Of a stretch of DNA of 64,000 bases, positions 55,204-63,877 are shown piece by piece. Positions within the stretch are counted from its first letter, which is position 1. Each line of letters opens with the position of its first letter. Below the pieces are notes generated by a model. It was not told where the DNA came from. It saw only the letters and a program-made list of their open reading frames with translations, and ran no database searches. Source of the DNA: Microbacterium sp. AG238 (GTDB lineage: Bacteria; Actinomycetota; Actinomycetes; Actinomycetales; Microbacteriaceae). The position numbers and the translations under genes are program-made. The stretch spans positions 1,922,001-1,986,000 of the forward strand of contig NZ_RAQC01000001.1 of assembly GCF_003610405.1 (NCBI RefSeq), in the 5' to 3' direction.

Positions 55204-55261
55204 GTTGACCGTGCGGCCGGGTGGGCTGGCACCTTCACCGCCGATCCGGTTGAGTGGACGG

Positions 55262-55636
55262 ATGACGTCGCGCTCGGTGTTCGAGATGGTGCCCGTGGCG
55301 GACCGGGTCGCCGAGGCCGATCTCGTCTTCGCGATACGCGACGCCAACCCGGTGTCGCCCGGGCACACGCTCGTCATTCCGAAGCGGCCGATCGCGAGCT
55401 GGTTCGACGCGACCGCGGACGAGCTCCGCGACGCGATGCGCCTCATCAGCCTGATCAAGCTGCAGCTCGCCGAGAGTCACCACCCCGATGGCTACAACGT
55501 CGGGTTCAACGACGGTGTCGCCGCGGGGCAGACGGTTTTCCACGCTCACATCCACGTCATTCCCCAGTTCGCCGACGACGTCGCCGATCCGCGCGGCGGG
55601 GTGCGGCACGCCGTGATCGGCAGGGGCCACTACTGA
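55262..55636 (+). CDS. HIT-family nucleotide hydrolase
   Basis: 124 residues from ATG 55262 (MTSRSVFEMVPVADR). The histidine triad is HAHIHVIPQ, with the catalytic central histidine. Family partners are SPGHTLVIPKRPIASWFDAT and NVGFNDGVAAGQTVFH. HIT enzymes cleave AMP-linked or dinucleoside substrates such as Ap4A. Length is typical. It is alone on its transcript. Confidence 0.93.
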   Translation: MTSRSVFEMVPVADRVAEADLVFAIRDANPVSPGHTLVIPKRPIASWFDATADELRDAMRLISLIKLQLAESHHPDGYNVGFNDGVAAGQTVFHAHIHVIPQFADDVADPRGGVRHAVIGRGHY

Positions 55637-56083
55637 CAGGTCCCGTCGACAGGCTCGGCCCGTTCTCAGGGTCGGTTTACGATGCCGCGACAGCCGCGCA
55701 GCCTGTCGAGAGGACGGAGGATCCGGGCGCGACGACGCACGGGGGTCGCGTGAGCGGAGCGACCCTGTCCCGTCGACAGGCTCAGCCGTGCTCGCTGACG
55801 GCCTGCGGCGCCCTCGCGTCCGCTGAGCCTGGTGACGGCACCGCTGATGCCCGAGCTCCGAGGCTCATGCCGACGCGGCAGACCAGGCAGGCGGCCGAGC
55901 CCCCTGCAATGTGATGCTGCGGGCCGCTTTCGGAGCTGCGCCGTCCCGCCGACAGGCTCAACCGTGCTCGCCGACGGCCTGCGGGGGCTTCAACGGCAGT
56001 TGAACCTGACGACGGGACAACCGGCGGACGACGGCACAACCCACGCAGGACGGGACAACCCGCGGATTGGGGGCGCGGCCAGC
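55637..56083. repeat. Repeat-rich intergenic region with gacaggctcag elements
   Basis: 447 bases without a gene. A 34-base unit beginning gacaggctcagccgtg lies at 55775-55808 and, with two changes, at 55951-55984; a shorter partial gacaggctcggcccg starts at 55643 and an inverted form cctgtcgagag lies near 55708. A pair of acgggacaacc/acggcacaacc motifs follows at about 56025-56060. The gacaggctcag core, in the other direction ctgagcctgtc, is a familiar extragenic repeat core in high-GC genomes. Confidence 0.6.
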
Positions 56084-56674
56084 TCAAGACCTCGGCCGCA
56101 GCACCCCCATGCCATCGAGCAGGGCGCGGACCGCGTCGACGAGAGATCCGGGCGGGACGGGCGCGGCGAGCGCGTCGGCTGCTGCACCATCGAGCAGCCA
56201 GCGGATCGCGCGGGCCTGGCCGGCGCACGTCGCGGGGTCCTCGTCGAGCGCGCGGACGAGGTTCCGCGCAAGGAAGTCGTCGATCGCCGCGGTCTCGGCC
56301 GCGAGAGCTGCGCGCACGGGTTCGAGCCGCTCGACGTCGCCGATTGCGCGGACCAGACCGGGGTACAGCTCATCGGCGAGCTCCGCCTCGACGTGCGCGG
56401 CGTAGGCCAGTACGGCGTCCGTGCCCGCGGCAGCCTCCGCAATCTCCGCGAGCGCTCGGACCGTCTCTGCGCGCCCCAGCTCCAGTACCCCGAGGAGGAG
56501 GTCGAGCTTCGTCGGGAAGTAGTGGAACAGCGTGCCCGACGACACTCCCGCGCGACGATAGATCGATGCGGTGGTGGCGGCCGCGTACCCGGATGCCGCG
56601 AACTCGGCCGCCGCAGCATCCAGGATCACCGAGCGTCGCTCTTCGAAGCGTTCTGGATCGCGGCGGCGTGGCAC
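56084..56674 (-). CDS. TetR-family regulator
   Basis: 196 residues from GTG 56674 (MPRRRDPERFEERR), chosen because TATCGT lies 7 bases upstream; GTG 56683 overlaps that box. The helix-turn-helix is RSVILDAAAAEFAASGYAAA and IYRRAGVSSGTLFHYFPTKL. The C-terminal part is helical and alanine-rich. It is divergent from a CPBP protease gene with several short palindromes in between, so that is the likely target. Confidence 0.91.
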   Translation of the reverse strand: MPRRRDPERFEERRSVILDAAAAEFAASGYAAATTASIYRRAGVSSGTLFHYFPTKLDLLLGVLELGRAETVRALAEIAEAAAGTDAVLAYAAHVEAELADELYPGLVRAIGDVERLEPVRAALAAETAAIDDFLARNLVRALDEDPATCAGQARAIRWLLDGAAADALAAPVPPGSLVDAVRALLDGMGVLRPRS

Positions 56675-56702
56675 GGGAGCCACGATAGCCCTCGAATCAT
56701 TA

Positions 56703-56732
56703 CTAGAGCGATCACTCTAGAGTGGCTACTCT
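56703..56732. promoter_or_regulatory. TetR operator candidates upstream of the CPBP protease
   Basis: ctagag (56703-56708) pairs with ctctag (56715-56720), 6-base spacer; agagt (56719-56723) pairs with actct (56728-56732). The second overlaps the -10 box TACTCT (56727-56732) of the leaderless protease gene. Confidence 0.65.
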
Positions 56733-56738
56733 GATGTC

Positions 56739-57479
56739 GTGGAATCAGAATCGAACCCCGCCGTAGCACCAGCGGAGGCAGCGCCGGCAGAGCCCCAGCG
56801 CCCGCGCCCCCGTGCTCTCTCGTGGGCGATCGCGCTCGTCGGCATCGGGCTCGCGTGGTCGCCCATGTGGCTGCCGGCGATCCTCCGCGCGGCGGGAACC
56901 GACCCCCGCCCCGCGCTCGCAGCCATCGGTCTTACCGGCCCGGCAGCCGCGATCTTCTGGAACGTGCTCGCGACAGCGCTCGTCATCGCCTGGGTTTTCG
57001 GTGTCGAACGGCGTCGGCTCTCGTCACTGCGCATCGTGCGACCGACGGGCAAAGACCTCGAGTGGGCACTCATCCTTTTCGGCGGCGCGATGGCATGGAG
57101 TTGGCTCGCGCAGCTGATCCGTCCGCAGACATCGCCCGACTCCGGCTCCGCCACCATCGCAGCGCTCCCGATCCTGGCGGTCGTCGCGATGATCCTGAGC
57201 GCCGCCGTCTGCGAAGAGATCCTGTACCGCGGCTATCCGCTCGAACGGTTGACCGAGCTGACCGGACGTCGGTGGGTCGCCGTCGCCACGACGCTTCCTT
57301 TCTTCGTCGTGCCGCATCTGTTCACCTTCGGACCCGAATGGCTGCTCTATCACGCGAGTGGAACCGTGGCGATCTACGTGCTGTACCTCTGGCGCGGCAA
57401 TCTCGTCGCCTGCATGGTGCTCCACGCAGCCGTCAACGCGCCCATCCTCATCCCGACCGTCGCCGCGCATCTCGGCTGA
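56739..57479 (+). CDS. CPBP-family intramembrane metalloprotease
   Basis: 246 residues with seven to eight membrane helices, GTG 56739. The three Abi/CAAX-protease motifs are present: AVCEEILYRGYPLERL (EExxxR), FFVVPHLFTFGP (FxxxH) and VLHAAVNAPIL (HxxxN-type). Acts as a metal-dependent protease inside the membrane; in related species such proteins process prenylated peptides or confer bacteriocin self-immunity. It is divergent from a TetR gene with operator candidates over its -10 box. Confidence 0.93.
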   Translation: MESESNPAVAPAEAAPAEPQRPRPRALSWAIALVGIGLAWSPMWLPAILRAAGTDPRPALAAIGLTGPAAAIFWNVLATALVIAWVFGVERRRLSSLRIVRPTGKDLEWALILFGGAMAWSWLAQLIRPQTSPDSGSATIAALPILAVVAMILSAAVCEEILYRGYPLERLTELTGRRWVAVATTLPFFVVPHLFTFGPEWLLYHASGTVAIYVLYLWRGNLVACMVLHAAVNAPILIPTVAAHLG

Positions 57480-57526
57480 ACACGCGGGCGCGCGCCCGCG
57501 GCGTTGCTCTGCCAGGATCATCCGCA

Positions 57527-58087
57527 ATGACGATCTCCACACAGCCCTGGCATCACCCGGACCCCGGCACCGCCGTCCACCTCGACATGGTCCCCGAGCC
57601 GGCGCTCCACGCCCTCGGATCGGGTCACACAGCGCAACTCGACCCGACCTACGCGACCCCGTTCCTCACCGGACCGGAATGCGACTGGCTCTGGCGGCAC
57701 CGCAGCGCCCAGGTCAGCGATTCCCCCGGCGACGCCCCCTGGATCACCCGGCTCATCATCGATCCCCACCTCGACGCCGCCGTCGGTGTGGCCGGCTTCC
57801 ACGGACCGCCGGACGCGAACGGCATGGTCGAAGTCGGGTATCGCGTCGACCCGGCCCTGCGACGGCGGGGTTATGCGCGGAAGGCTCTCGAGATCCTGCT
57901 CGACGTGGCACGCACCCATCCCGACGTGCGCACCGTGCGCGCGACCATCAGCCCCGACAACGTCGCGTCACGAGCGCTCATCGACGGTTACGGGTTCGTC
58001 GAGCGCGGCGAGCAGTGGGATGACGAGGATGGTCTCGAGATCATCTACGAGCTCTCCGTCGCCGAGGCCGACACCGCGCAGGGATAG
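57527..58087 (+). CDS. GNAT-family N-acetyltransferase (RimJ/RimL-like)
   Basis: 186 residues from ATG 57527. The acetyl-CoA site is VEVGYRVDPALRRRGYARKA, followed by the strand VRTVRATISPDNVASRALI and GYGFVERGEQWDDED. This is the RimJ/RimL type that acetylates N termini or small molecules. A 16-base GC palindrome (57484-57499) after the protease stop could be a terminator. The substrate is unknown. Confidence 0.93.
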   Translation: MTISTQPWHHPDPGTAVHLDMVPEPALHALGSGHTAQLDPTYATPFLTGPECDWLWRHRSAQVSDSPGDAPWITRLIIDPHLDAAVGVAGFHGPPDANGMVEVGYRVDPALRRRGYARKALEILLDVARTHPDVRTVRATISPDNVASRALIDGYGFVERGEQWDDEDGLEIIYELSVAEADTAQG

Positions 58088-58103
58088 CGCTTAGGCTCGA
58101 CGG

Positions 58104-58802
58104 GTGCGTCTCGTCATCGCCCGCTGCTCCGTTCAGTACACGGGGCGCCTCAATGCTCACCTTCCGCTGGCTACCCGGTTGCTGGTGCACAAAGGCGACG
58201 GCAGCCTGCTCGTGCACTCCGACGGCGGCTCGTACAAGCCCCTGAACTGGATGAGCCCGCCGTGCACGCTCACGGTCGAGACGCCCGAGGATGATCCGGA
58301 TGTCGAGGAGCAGGTCGTCGAGCAGTGGCGGGTGACCCACGCGAAGTCGGGCGACACCCTCGTGGTGCGCATCTACGAGATGATCCACGACTCGTCGCAC
58401 GAGCTCGGCGTCGACCCCGGGCTCATCAAGGACGGCGTCGAGGCCGACTTGCAGCGTCTGCTCGCGGAGCAGGTCGAGGTCATCGGTGAAGACCTGACGC
58501 TCGTCCGCCGCGAGTTCCCGACCGCGATCGGCCCGGTCGACCTGCTGCTGCGCGATCCCGCGGGCGGAACGATCGCCGTCGAGGTCAAGCGCCGCGGCGA
58601 CATCGATGGCGTCGAGCAGCTCACGCGCTATCTCGAGCTGCTCGGCCGAGACCCGCACCTCGCGCCCGTGACGGGAGTGTTCGCGGCGCAGGAGATCAAG
58701 CCGCAGGCGAAGGTGCTCGCCACCGACCGCGGCATCCGCTGCGTCACGCTCGACTATGACGCCATGAAGGGCATCGAGTCGGGCGCGCCGCGCCTGTTCT
58801 GA
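58104..58802 (+). CDS. nucS: Endonuclease NucS (mismatch-specific, EndoMS)
   Basis: 232 residues, GTG 58104, 6 bases after TAGGCT (58092-58097). NucS replaces MutS/MutL in most actinobacteria: it cuts both strands at mismatches and prevents mutation. The N-terminal DNA-binding domain has [20 protein letters not shown] and [20 protein letters not shown], and the C-terminal nuclease domain has [18 protein letters not shown] and [20 protein letters not shown] with the catalytic D-E-K set. The final residues APRLF look like the clamp-binding tail. Length is typical. It is followed by a convergent aldo/keto reductase. Confidence 0.97.
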   Translation: MRLVIARCSVQYTGRLNAHLPLATRLLVHKGDGSLLVHSDGGSYKPLNWMSPPCTLTVETPEDDPDVEEQVVEQWRVTHAKSGDTLVVRIYEMIHDSSHELGVDPGLIKDGVEADLQRLLAEQVEVIGEDLTLVRREFPTAIGPVDLLLRDPAGGTIAVEVKRRGDIDGVEQLTRYLELLGRDPHLAPVTGVFAAQEIKPQAKVLATDRGIRCVTLDYDAMKGIESGAPRLF

Positions 58803-58835
58803 CGCGGCGCGCCCGAGCCTCTCAGCCCGAGCCCG

Positions 58836-59708
58836 TCAGGCTCCGAGCTTCGAGAGCTCGTCGAACTCGTCGTCGGTGAGCTCGATCTCTGCGCCGCGGA
58901 GGTTGTCCTCGAGGTGGGCGACGCTGGAGGTGCCGGGGATCGGCAGCATCACCGGCGAGCGCTTCAGCAGCCAGGCGAGCGCGATCTGGGCCGGGGATGC
59001 CTGCTTGCGCTCGGCGAGCTCGCTGAGAGGCGAGTCTGCGCCGGTGAGACCGCCGGTGGCGAGCGGGAACCACGGAATGAAGCCGATGCCCTGCTCCGTC
59101 GACCAATCGAGCAGCTCTTCGGCATCCCGCTTCTGCAGGTTGTAGAGGTTCTGCACCGAGACGATCGTCGCGATCTGCTGCGCCGCCTTCACCTGATCGA
59201 CAGTGACCTCGGAGAGCCCGATGTGGCGGATCTTGCCTTCGTCCTGGAGCTTCTTCAGTTCGCCGACCTGGTCCTCGAGCGGAACCTGCGGGTCGATGCG
59301 GTGCAGCTGGAAGAGGTCGATGCGCTCCAGACCGAGGCGGCGGAGGCTCATCTCGGCTTCCTGACGGAGGTACTCGGGGCGTCCGAGCGGCGGCCATTCG
59401 TTGGGTCCGGTGCGCGTGAGCCCCGCCTTCGTGGCGATCACGATGTCGTCGCCGTAGGGGTGGAGGGCCTCCTTGAGGAGCTCCTCTGCGACGTAGGGGC
59501 CGTACGAGTCGGCGGTGTCGAAGAAGTTCACGCCGAGGTCGACGGCGCGCTTGAGAACGCGGATCGCCTCGTCGTGGTCCTTCGGTGGGCCCCAGACGCC
59601 GGGGCCGGTGAGCTGCATCGTGCCGTAGCCGAGGCGGTTGACCTCGAGGTCGCCGCCGATGCGGAAAGTTCCGGAAGCGCGGGCTGAGGACGTGCTGGAT
59701 GTCGTCAT
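58836..59708 (-). CDS. Aldo/keto reductase (YajO/Tas-like oxidoreductase)
   Basis: 290 residues from ATG 59708. TIM-barrel NADPH-dependent reductase: GYGTMQLTGPGVWGPP, GVNFFDTADSYGPYVAEELL (catalytic Asp and Tyr), IVIATKAGL (Lys) and IDLFQLHRIDPQVPLEDQ (His), and IPIPGTSS-type cofactor loop (MLPIPGTSSVAHLEDNLRG). It is a member of the wider AKR branch that handles aldehydes. It faces the TetR gene at 59799, with only 90 bases between the divergent starts. Confidence 0.93.
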   Translation of the reverse strand: MTTSSTSSARASGTFRIGGDLEVNRLGYGTMQLTGPGVWGPPKDHDEAIRVLKRAVDLGVNFFDTADSYGPYVAEELLKEALHPYGDDIVIATKAGLTRTGPNEWPPLGRPEYLRQEAEMSLRRLGLERIDLFQLHRIDPQVPLEDQVGELKKLQDEGKIRHIGLSEVTVDQVKAAQQIATIVSVQNLYNLQKRDAEELLDWSTEQGIGFIPWFPLATGGLTGADSPLSELAERKQASPAQIALAWLLKRSPVMLPIPGTSSVAHLEDNLRGAEIELTDDEFDELSKLGA

Positions 59709-59798
59709 GGAGATGTCAGCGCGCGAAGCGGGCGAGACATTCCCGCCACACGGCGACCGGGCCGGGCGGGTCTTATCGACGAGAACCATAATGGGGCC

Positions 59799-60380
59799 GT
59801 GCCGAAGATCACCGCCCCGACCGTCGCGGAACACCGCGTCGCGCAACATGAGGCGCTCCTCGCCTCGGCGAAGGGGATCATCGCAGAGGCCGGCGTCGCC
59901 GCGATCACGCCCCGATCCGTCTGCGAGAGGGCCGGGCTCTCCCGCTCGAGCTTCTACGAGTACTTCCCGTCGAAGGACGACCTCCTCGCCGCGATCGCGA
60001 TGCAGGCGTTCGACGAGTGGGGTGCCGAGCTCCAGACCGCGATGGATGTCGCCGGACCGGGCCGCGATCGCCTCCACGCCTACGTCACCGCGACGATCCG
60101 GATGACGGCCGACGGAAAGCACACGCTCGCCACAGGACTGCAACAGACCGACATCTCGCCGAAGAACGTCGAGGCGATCATGGCGATGCACGACGCGCTC
60201 ACCGCGCCGCTTCGCCACCTTCTCGAAGAGCTCCGGATCCCGGATGCCGCGACCCAGGCGGCGCTCGTGCAGGGCGTCATCAACGCCGGGATGCAGCTCG
60301 TCGAACACGGGGTCGATGCCGACGACGTGATTGCCAGCGTCATCGCGGTTCTCGATAGGGGCGTGCACGGCGACATTTGA
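59799..60380 (+). CDS. TetR-family regulator of the downstream ABC exporter
   Basis: 193 residues from GTG 59799, 6 bases after CATAAT. The helix-turn-helix is LASAKGIIAEAGVAAITPRS and VCERAGLSRSSFYEYFPSKD. The C-terminal domain is the helical ligand pocket. The two tandem palindromes between this gene and the permease gene (60397-60431) are its likely operator, so it would be expressed from its own upstream promoter and repress the ABC genes. Confidence 0.93.
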   Translation: MPKITAPTVAEHRVAQHEALLASAKGIIAEAGVAAITPRSVCERAGLSRSSFYEYFPSKDDLLAAIAMQAFDEWGAELQTAMDVAGPGRDRLHAYVTATIRMTADGKHTLATGLQQTDISPKNVEAIMAMHDALTAPLRHLLEELRIPDAATQAALVQGVINAGMQLVEHGVDADDVIASVIAVLDRGVHGDI

Positions 60381-60396
60381 CCTCGTCCAAGGTTGG

Positions 60397-60431
60397 TGAC
60401 ACACTGTCAGGAAAATGCCGACAGTGTGTCG
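60397..60431 (+). promoter_or_regulatory. Tandem TetR operators before the FtsX/LolD ABC exporter
   Basis: Two 13-base palindromes, tgacacactgtca (60397-60409) and cgacagtgtgtcg (60419-60431), have centres 22 bases apart, close to two DNA turns. Together they also form an 11-base inverted repeat. They end about 40 bases before the permease start. Confidence 0.85.
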
Positions 60432-60473
60432 GCTCGGTGGCGCCCGCCACCTTCCTCCCCTTAGGACGTGATG

Positions 60474-61613
60474 ATGTTCCTCGCTGTGCGCGAACTGCGG
60501 TTCGCCCGAGGCCGGTTCACACTGATGGGTGTCGTGATCGCTCTGATCGCCGTGCTCGTCGTGCTGCTCTCGGGCCTCTCTTCCGGTCTCGTGAACGACG
60601 GAGTCTCCGGACTCAAGTCGATGCGCGCCACCGCCTTCGCCTTCGACGAAGGCACGATCACCGATAACGCCTTCAGCCGCTCGCTCGTCGACGGCGAGCA
60701 GCTCGCCGCCTGGCGCGACGCCGACGGGGTCGACGAGGCCGAGCCCATGGGCGTGAGCATCGTCAACGGGACGACGGTTGACGACGAGCAGATCGACCTC
60801 ACGCTCTTCGGGATCGACCCGGGGGGCTTCCTCGCCCCGTCCGTGTCGAGCGGCACCTCGGTGAGCGATGACCTCGCCGGCATCGTCGTCTCCGAACCGC
60901 TGGCTGGCGAGGGCGTCGAGCTCGGCACCGTGATTACGCTCGACCGCATCGGACTCGAGCTCACCGTCGTCGGCTTCACCGAGGGTCAGGCGACCTTCGG
61001 ACACGTCGACGTCGCCTACCTCCCGATCGACACCTGGCGTCTGATCGCGTCGAACACCGCCCAGCCCGGAGCCCCGACGGCCGCCCAGATCGCGGCTCTC
61101 GACTACGACTACTCCAGCGTGGTCGCGGTCGAGGCGCCCGCCGAGACCGACCTCGCGGTCATCGACGAAGCGGCCGGCACGATGTCGATGTCGCGCACCG
61201 AGTCGTTCAACGCCTCCCCCGGCTACGAAGCCGAGACCCTCACGCTGATGATGATCCAGGTCTTCCTCTACGCCATCTGCGCGCTCGTGGTCGGCGCGTT
61301 CTTCACCGTCTGGACGATCCAGCGCACGGGCGAGATCGCGATCCTCCGCGCCGTCGGCGCCTCGCGGGCATACCTCCTGCGCGACAGCATGGCCCAGGCC
61401 GCGATCCTTCTCGTCGGGTTCACCGCGATCGGTATCGGCGCCGGCGTGGGGCTCGGCGCCCTCATGCCCGACGCGATGCCCTTCGACCTCGAGGCCGGGC
61501 CGATCGCGATCGCCAGCGTGCTGACCATCGCCCTCGGGCTCGTCGGCGCGGCCGCGGCGGTGCTCCGCATCTCCCGCGTCGACCCCCTCACCGCCCTCGG
61601 AGGACAGCGATGA
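60474..61613 (+). CDS. FtsX/MacB-type ABC transporter permease
   Basis: 379 residues. ATG 60474 has agga at 7 bases; ATG 60471 and GTG 60468 are close alternatives. One N-terminal helix (GRFTLMGVVIALIAVLVVLL), a large extracellular domain to about 255, and three C-terminal helices, with FYAICALVVGAFFTVWTIQR-type segment (YAICALVVGAFFTVWTIQRT), GEIAILRAVGASRAYLLRDS (the family signature) and ILLVGFTAIGIGAGVGLGAL. Coupled by ATGA to the ATPase gene. Such systems extract lipids or peptides from the membrane; controlled here by a TetR regulator, a toxic compound or signal is the likely load. Confidence 0.93.
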   Translation: MFLAVRELRFARGRFTLMGVVIALIAVLVVLLSGLSSGLVNDGVSGLKSMRATAFAFDEGTITDNAFSRSLVDGEQLAAWRDADGVDEAEPMGVSIVNGTTVDDEQIDLTLFGIDPGGFLAPSVSSGTSVSDDLAGIVVSEPLAGEGVELGTVITLDRIGLELTVVGFTEGQATFGHVDVAYLPIDTWRLIASNTAQPGAPTAAQIAALDYDYSSVVAVEAPAETDLAVIDEAAGTMSMSRTESFNASPGYEAETLTLMMIQVFLYAICALVVGAFFTVWTIQRTGEIAILRAVGASRAYLLRDSMAQAAILLVGFTAIGIGAGVGLGALMPDAMPFDLEAGPIAIASVLTIALGLVGAAAAVLRISRVDPLTALGGQR

Positions 61614-62314
61614 CCACCACCACCCGCACACGTACCGCCGCTCTCGACATCCGCGATGTCACCCTCGAACGAGGAGACGGCGACACCCGCATCCGCGCCC
61701 TCGACGGCGTCTCGCTCACCGTGCCCTCCGGCGAGTTCGTGGCCATCGTCGGACCGTCCGGCTCGGGCAAGTCGTCGCTGCTCGCGGTGGCCGGCGCCCT
61801 GACGACCGCCGACTCGGGCACCGTTCGGGTGAAGGGCACCGACCTCGCGACGTTGGGCAACAACGCGGCCGCGCGTTTCCGCCGCAACACGATCGGCTTC
61901 GTGTTCCAGTCGGGCAACCTCATCCCCGCCCTCTCCGCGGCCGATCAGCTCCGCCTCGCGGGACGGATCGCCGGCAACTCCTCGGTCGACCCCGCACCGC
62001 TCCTCGAGGCGGTCGGCATGAGCCATCGGGCGAACCACCGCCCCGGTCAGCTCTCCGGCGGTGAGCGGCAGCGGGTCGGCATCGCCCGCGCGCTCGTCAA
62101 CTCCCCGGCGCTTCTGCTCGTGGACGAACCGACCGCGGCGCTCGACCGCGCGCGCAGTCACGAGGTCGTTCAGCTTCTCGCCGATCAGGCGCATCGCTCC
62201 GATGTGGCCGTCGTCATGGTGACCCACGACCATGACGTCCTCGAGCACTGCGACCGCGTTCTGGAGATGGTCGACGGCACCCTCACGCCGTACTCCGTGT
62301 CATCGCGCACATAG
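61610..62314 (+). CDS. LolD/MacB-type ABC transporter ATP-binding protein
   Basis: 234 residues from ATG 61610. Walker A GPSGSGKSS (48-56), Q-loop FVFQSGNLIPALSAADQLRL, signature LSGGERQRVGIARALVN, Walker B LLLVDEPTAALD and switch His VMVTHDHDV. The short LolD-type form with no extra domains. It partners the FtsX-type permease just upstream. Its own stop is followed by 10 bases and the next leaderless gene. Confidence 0.95.
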   Translation: MTTTTRTRTAALDIRDVTLERGDGDTRIRALDGVSLTVPSGEFVAIVGPSGSGKSSLLAVAGALTTADSGTVRVKGTDLATLGNNAAARFRRNTIGFVFQSGNLIPALSAADQLRLAGRIAGNSSVDPAPLLEAVGMSHRANHRPGQLSGGERQRVGIARALVNSPALLLVDEPTAALDRARSHEVVQLLADQAHRSDVAVVMVTHDHDVLEHCDRVLEMVDGTLTPYSVSSRT

Positions 62315-62324
62315 GGTGGGACCT

Positions 62325-62996
62325 ATGACCCGATCGCCGTTCTCCTGCGTCCTGTGGGACATCGACGGCACGGTCGTCGACGCTTCCGAGGGCATCCTCC
62401 GCCGCCTCACGATCACGCTCGCGCACTTCGGTCACCCGGCACCGACGCACGACGAACTCATCCATTGGATCGGCCCGCCGATGCACGAGTCGTTCCAGAC
62501 GAACCTCGGGATGACGCCCGAGAAGGCGACCGAGGCGGTGTCGTTCTACCGCGTGCTCGGCAAGGCCGACGGCTACACGACGGGAGCACGCCTCTACCCC
62601 GGCGTCGCCGACCTCATGGTCGAGCTGGATGAGGCGGGCGTGCCGCAGTCGACGGCGAGCTCCAAGCCCGAGATCCAGGTGCGGGCGCTCATGGAGCACT
62701 TCGGTCTCGCGCCCCGGCTGCGTGAGATCGTCGGGGCGACGAGCGACGAGAAGACGCTGAGCTCGAAGTCGGACATCGTGGCGGAGGCTCTCCGGCGCCT
62801 GACCGCCGACGGCGTCGACGTCTCGCGGCCCGTTCTCATCGGAGACCGTCACCACGACGTCGAAGGCGGCGCCGCGAACGACGTGCCGGTCATCTTCGTG
62901 TCGTGGGGCTTCAGCACGCCCGACGAGGCCGACGGCGCGATCGCCGTGGCGGCCGACATCGACGACCTGCGGGCGCAGCTGCTGCCTGCAGAGTGA
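62325..62996 (+). CDS. HAD-family phosphatase (phosphoglycolate phosphatase-like)
   Basis: 223 residues from ATG 62325, 7 bases after TAGGGT (62312-62317). HAD motifs: VLWDIDGTVVDASEGI, the Ser and Lys in PQSTASSKPEIQVRA, and LIGDRHHDVEGGAANDV. The helical cap between them (HWIGPPMHESFQTNLGM) is as in Gph. Phosphatase for a small sugar phosphate. It has its own promoter despite the short spacing from the ABC genes. Confidence 0.93.
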   Translation: MTRSPFSCVLWDIDGTVVDASEGILRRLTITLAHFGHPAPTHDELIHWIGPPMHESFQTNLGMTPEKATEAVSFYRVLGKADGYTTGARLYPGVADLMVELDEAGVPQSTASSKPEIQVRALMEHFGLAPRLREIVGATSDEKTLSSKSDIVAEALRRLTADGVDVSRPVLIGDRHHDVEGGAANDVPVIFVSWGFSTPDEADGAIAVAADIDDLRAQLLPAE

Positions 62997-63016
62997 GCAT
63001 CGGGGAACTCCCCATT

Positions 63017-63059
63017 CGACGCCCGGGCTGCGTGCCAGAAATGCAGCGCCCGGGCGTCG
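63017..63059. terminator. GC-rich hairpin, candidate terminator after the HAD gene
   Basis: Left arm 63017-63031 (cgacgcccgggctgc) and right arm 63043-63059 pair over 15 positions with a two-base bulge. It lies 20 bases after the HAD stop. A U-run is lacking. Confidence 0.7.
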
Positions 63060-63169
63060 ACGGATCCCCCCGGATACGTCACGCGATGCGTGACGGGACA
63101 ACTGTACTGATTCTCGCGCCGCACCGATACCCATAAATGAGACGGATTTCATCCGCGTAGCGTGCCGGT

Positions 63170-63661
63170 GTGACTCACGTGGATCTCCGCCCCTTCGACG
63201 ATGACGACGCAGATGCCGTCTTCGAGATGATGCGCGACCCGGATGCCGTCTCCCAGGCCGCCTTCACCGCCGACGACCCCTCCGACCGCGACGCGTTCGA
63301 CACCTGGCTCGAGCGACACCGCGCCGATGACCGGGTCTCGATGCTCGTTGTGACCGATGACGGCGGCTTTGCCGGCACTGCCGCTGCGTTCACCGTCGAC
63401 GGCGACCGCGAGGTCACCTTCTGGATCACCCGAAACGCGCAGGGCCGCGGTGTCGCCTCGGCCGCGCTGCGCCTGCTCGTGGCCCGCGAGGCGGAGCGTC
63501 CGCTCTATGCCCGGGTCGCCGCGGACAACGCGGCATCCATCGCCGTTCTCACCAAGAACGGCTTCAGCGAGATCCGGCGGCAACGCGCCTACGCCCCCGC
63601 CCGCGGCGAAGAGATCGACGAGTTGGTGTTCGCGCTGCCGCCCACGCTCGACGGCATCTGA
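63170..63661 (+). CDS. GNAT-family N-acetyltransferase
   Basis: 163 residues from GTG 63170, 6 bases after TAGCGT (63158-63163). The fold has VDLRPFDDDDADAVFEMMRD, the strand EVTFWITRNAQGRGVASAAL with the cofactor loop, and IAVLTKNGFSEIRRQRAYAP. A small-molecule or ribosomal-protein acetyltransferase of the RimJ/RimL type. Convergent with the last gene of the window. Confidence 0.93.
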   Translation: MTHVDLRPFDDDDADAVFEMMRDPDAVSQAAFTADDPSDRDAFDTWLERHRADDRVSMLVVTDDGGFAGTAAAFTVDGDREVTFWITRNAQGRGVASAALRLLVAREAERPLYARVAADNAASIAVLTKNGFSEIRRQRAYAPARGEEIDELVFALPPTLDGI

Positions 63662-63685
63662 CCTGACAGCTCGATAACGGGCCGG

Positions 63686-63877
63686 TCACTTCCTGAGTAT
63701 GCGCGGTCCTGCGAGGGCTTTCACGAGCGCGGTGGCAGTGAGCGAGAGGACCCCAGCGCCGATCGACACCAGCCCGACGGGCCACAAGACCGCCGCACTC
63801 GACTCGTAGGACGCGGTCGACTCAGCCGCGGTGACGACGCTGCGCCAGAAACTGATGTCACCGACGCTCGTCAGCAT
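63686..63877 (-). CDS. Small membrane protein, probably frameshifted at its start
   Basis: 63 residues from ATG 63877, with one to two hydrophobic segments (AVLWPVGLVSIGAGVLSLTA near 30-50). The open frame continues upstream with another hydrophobic stretch ending HSSLIVGIMLTSV, but has no start codon there. An ATG at 63914 (minus strand), preceded by a gggagagag ribosome site, begins another frame; removing one A near 63907 would fuse it to this frame as MGTKHSSLIVGIM and give about 75 residues with two helices. I therefore suspect a 1-base insertion or sequence error. Function unknown. Confidence 0.55.
   Translation of the reverse strand: MLTSVGDISFWRSVVTAAESTASYESSAAVLWPVGLVSIGAGVLSLTATALVKALAGPRILRK

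Noticed and set aside
56735-56760. tRNA-like sequence ending in tcgaaccccgcc
   Set aside because: It resembles a T-loop by chance, but no acceptor stem or anticodon arm can be built, and it is the start of the CPBP protease gene.
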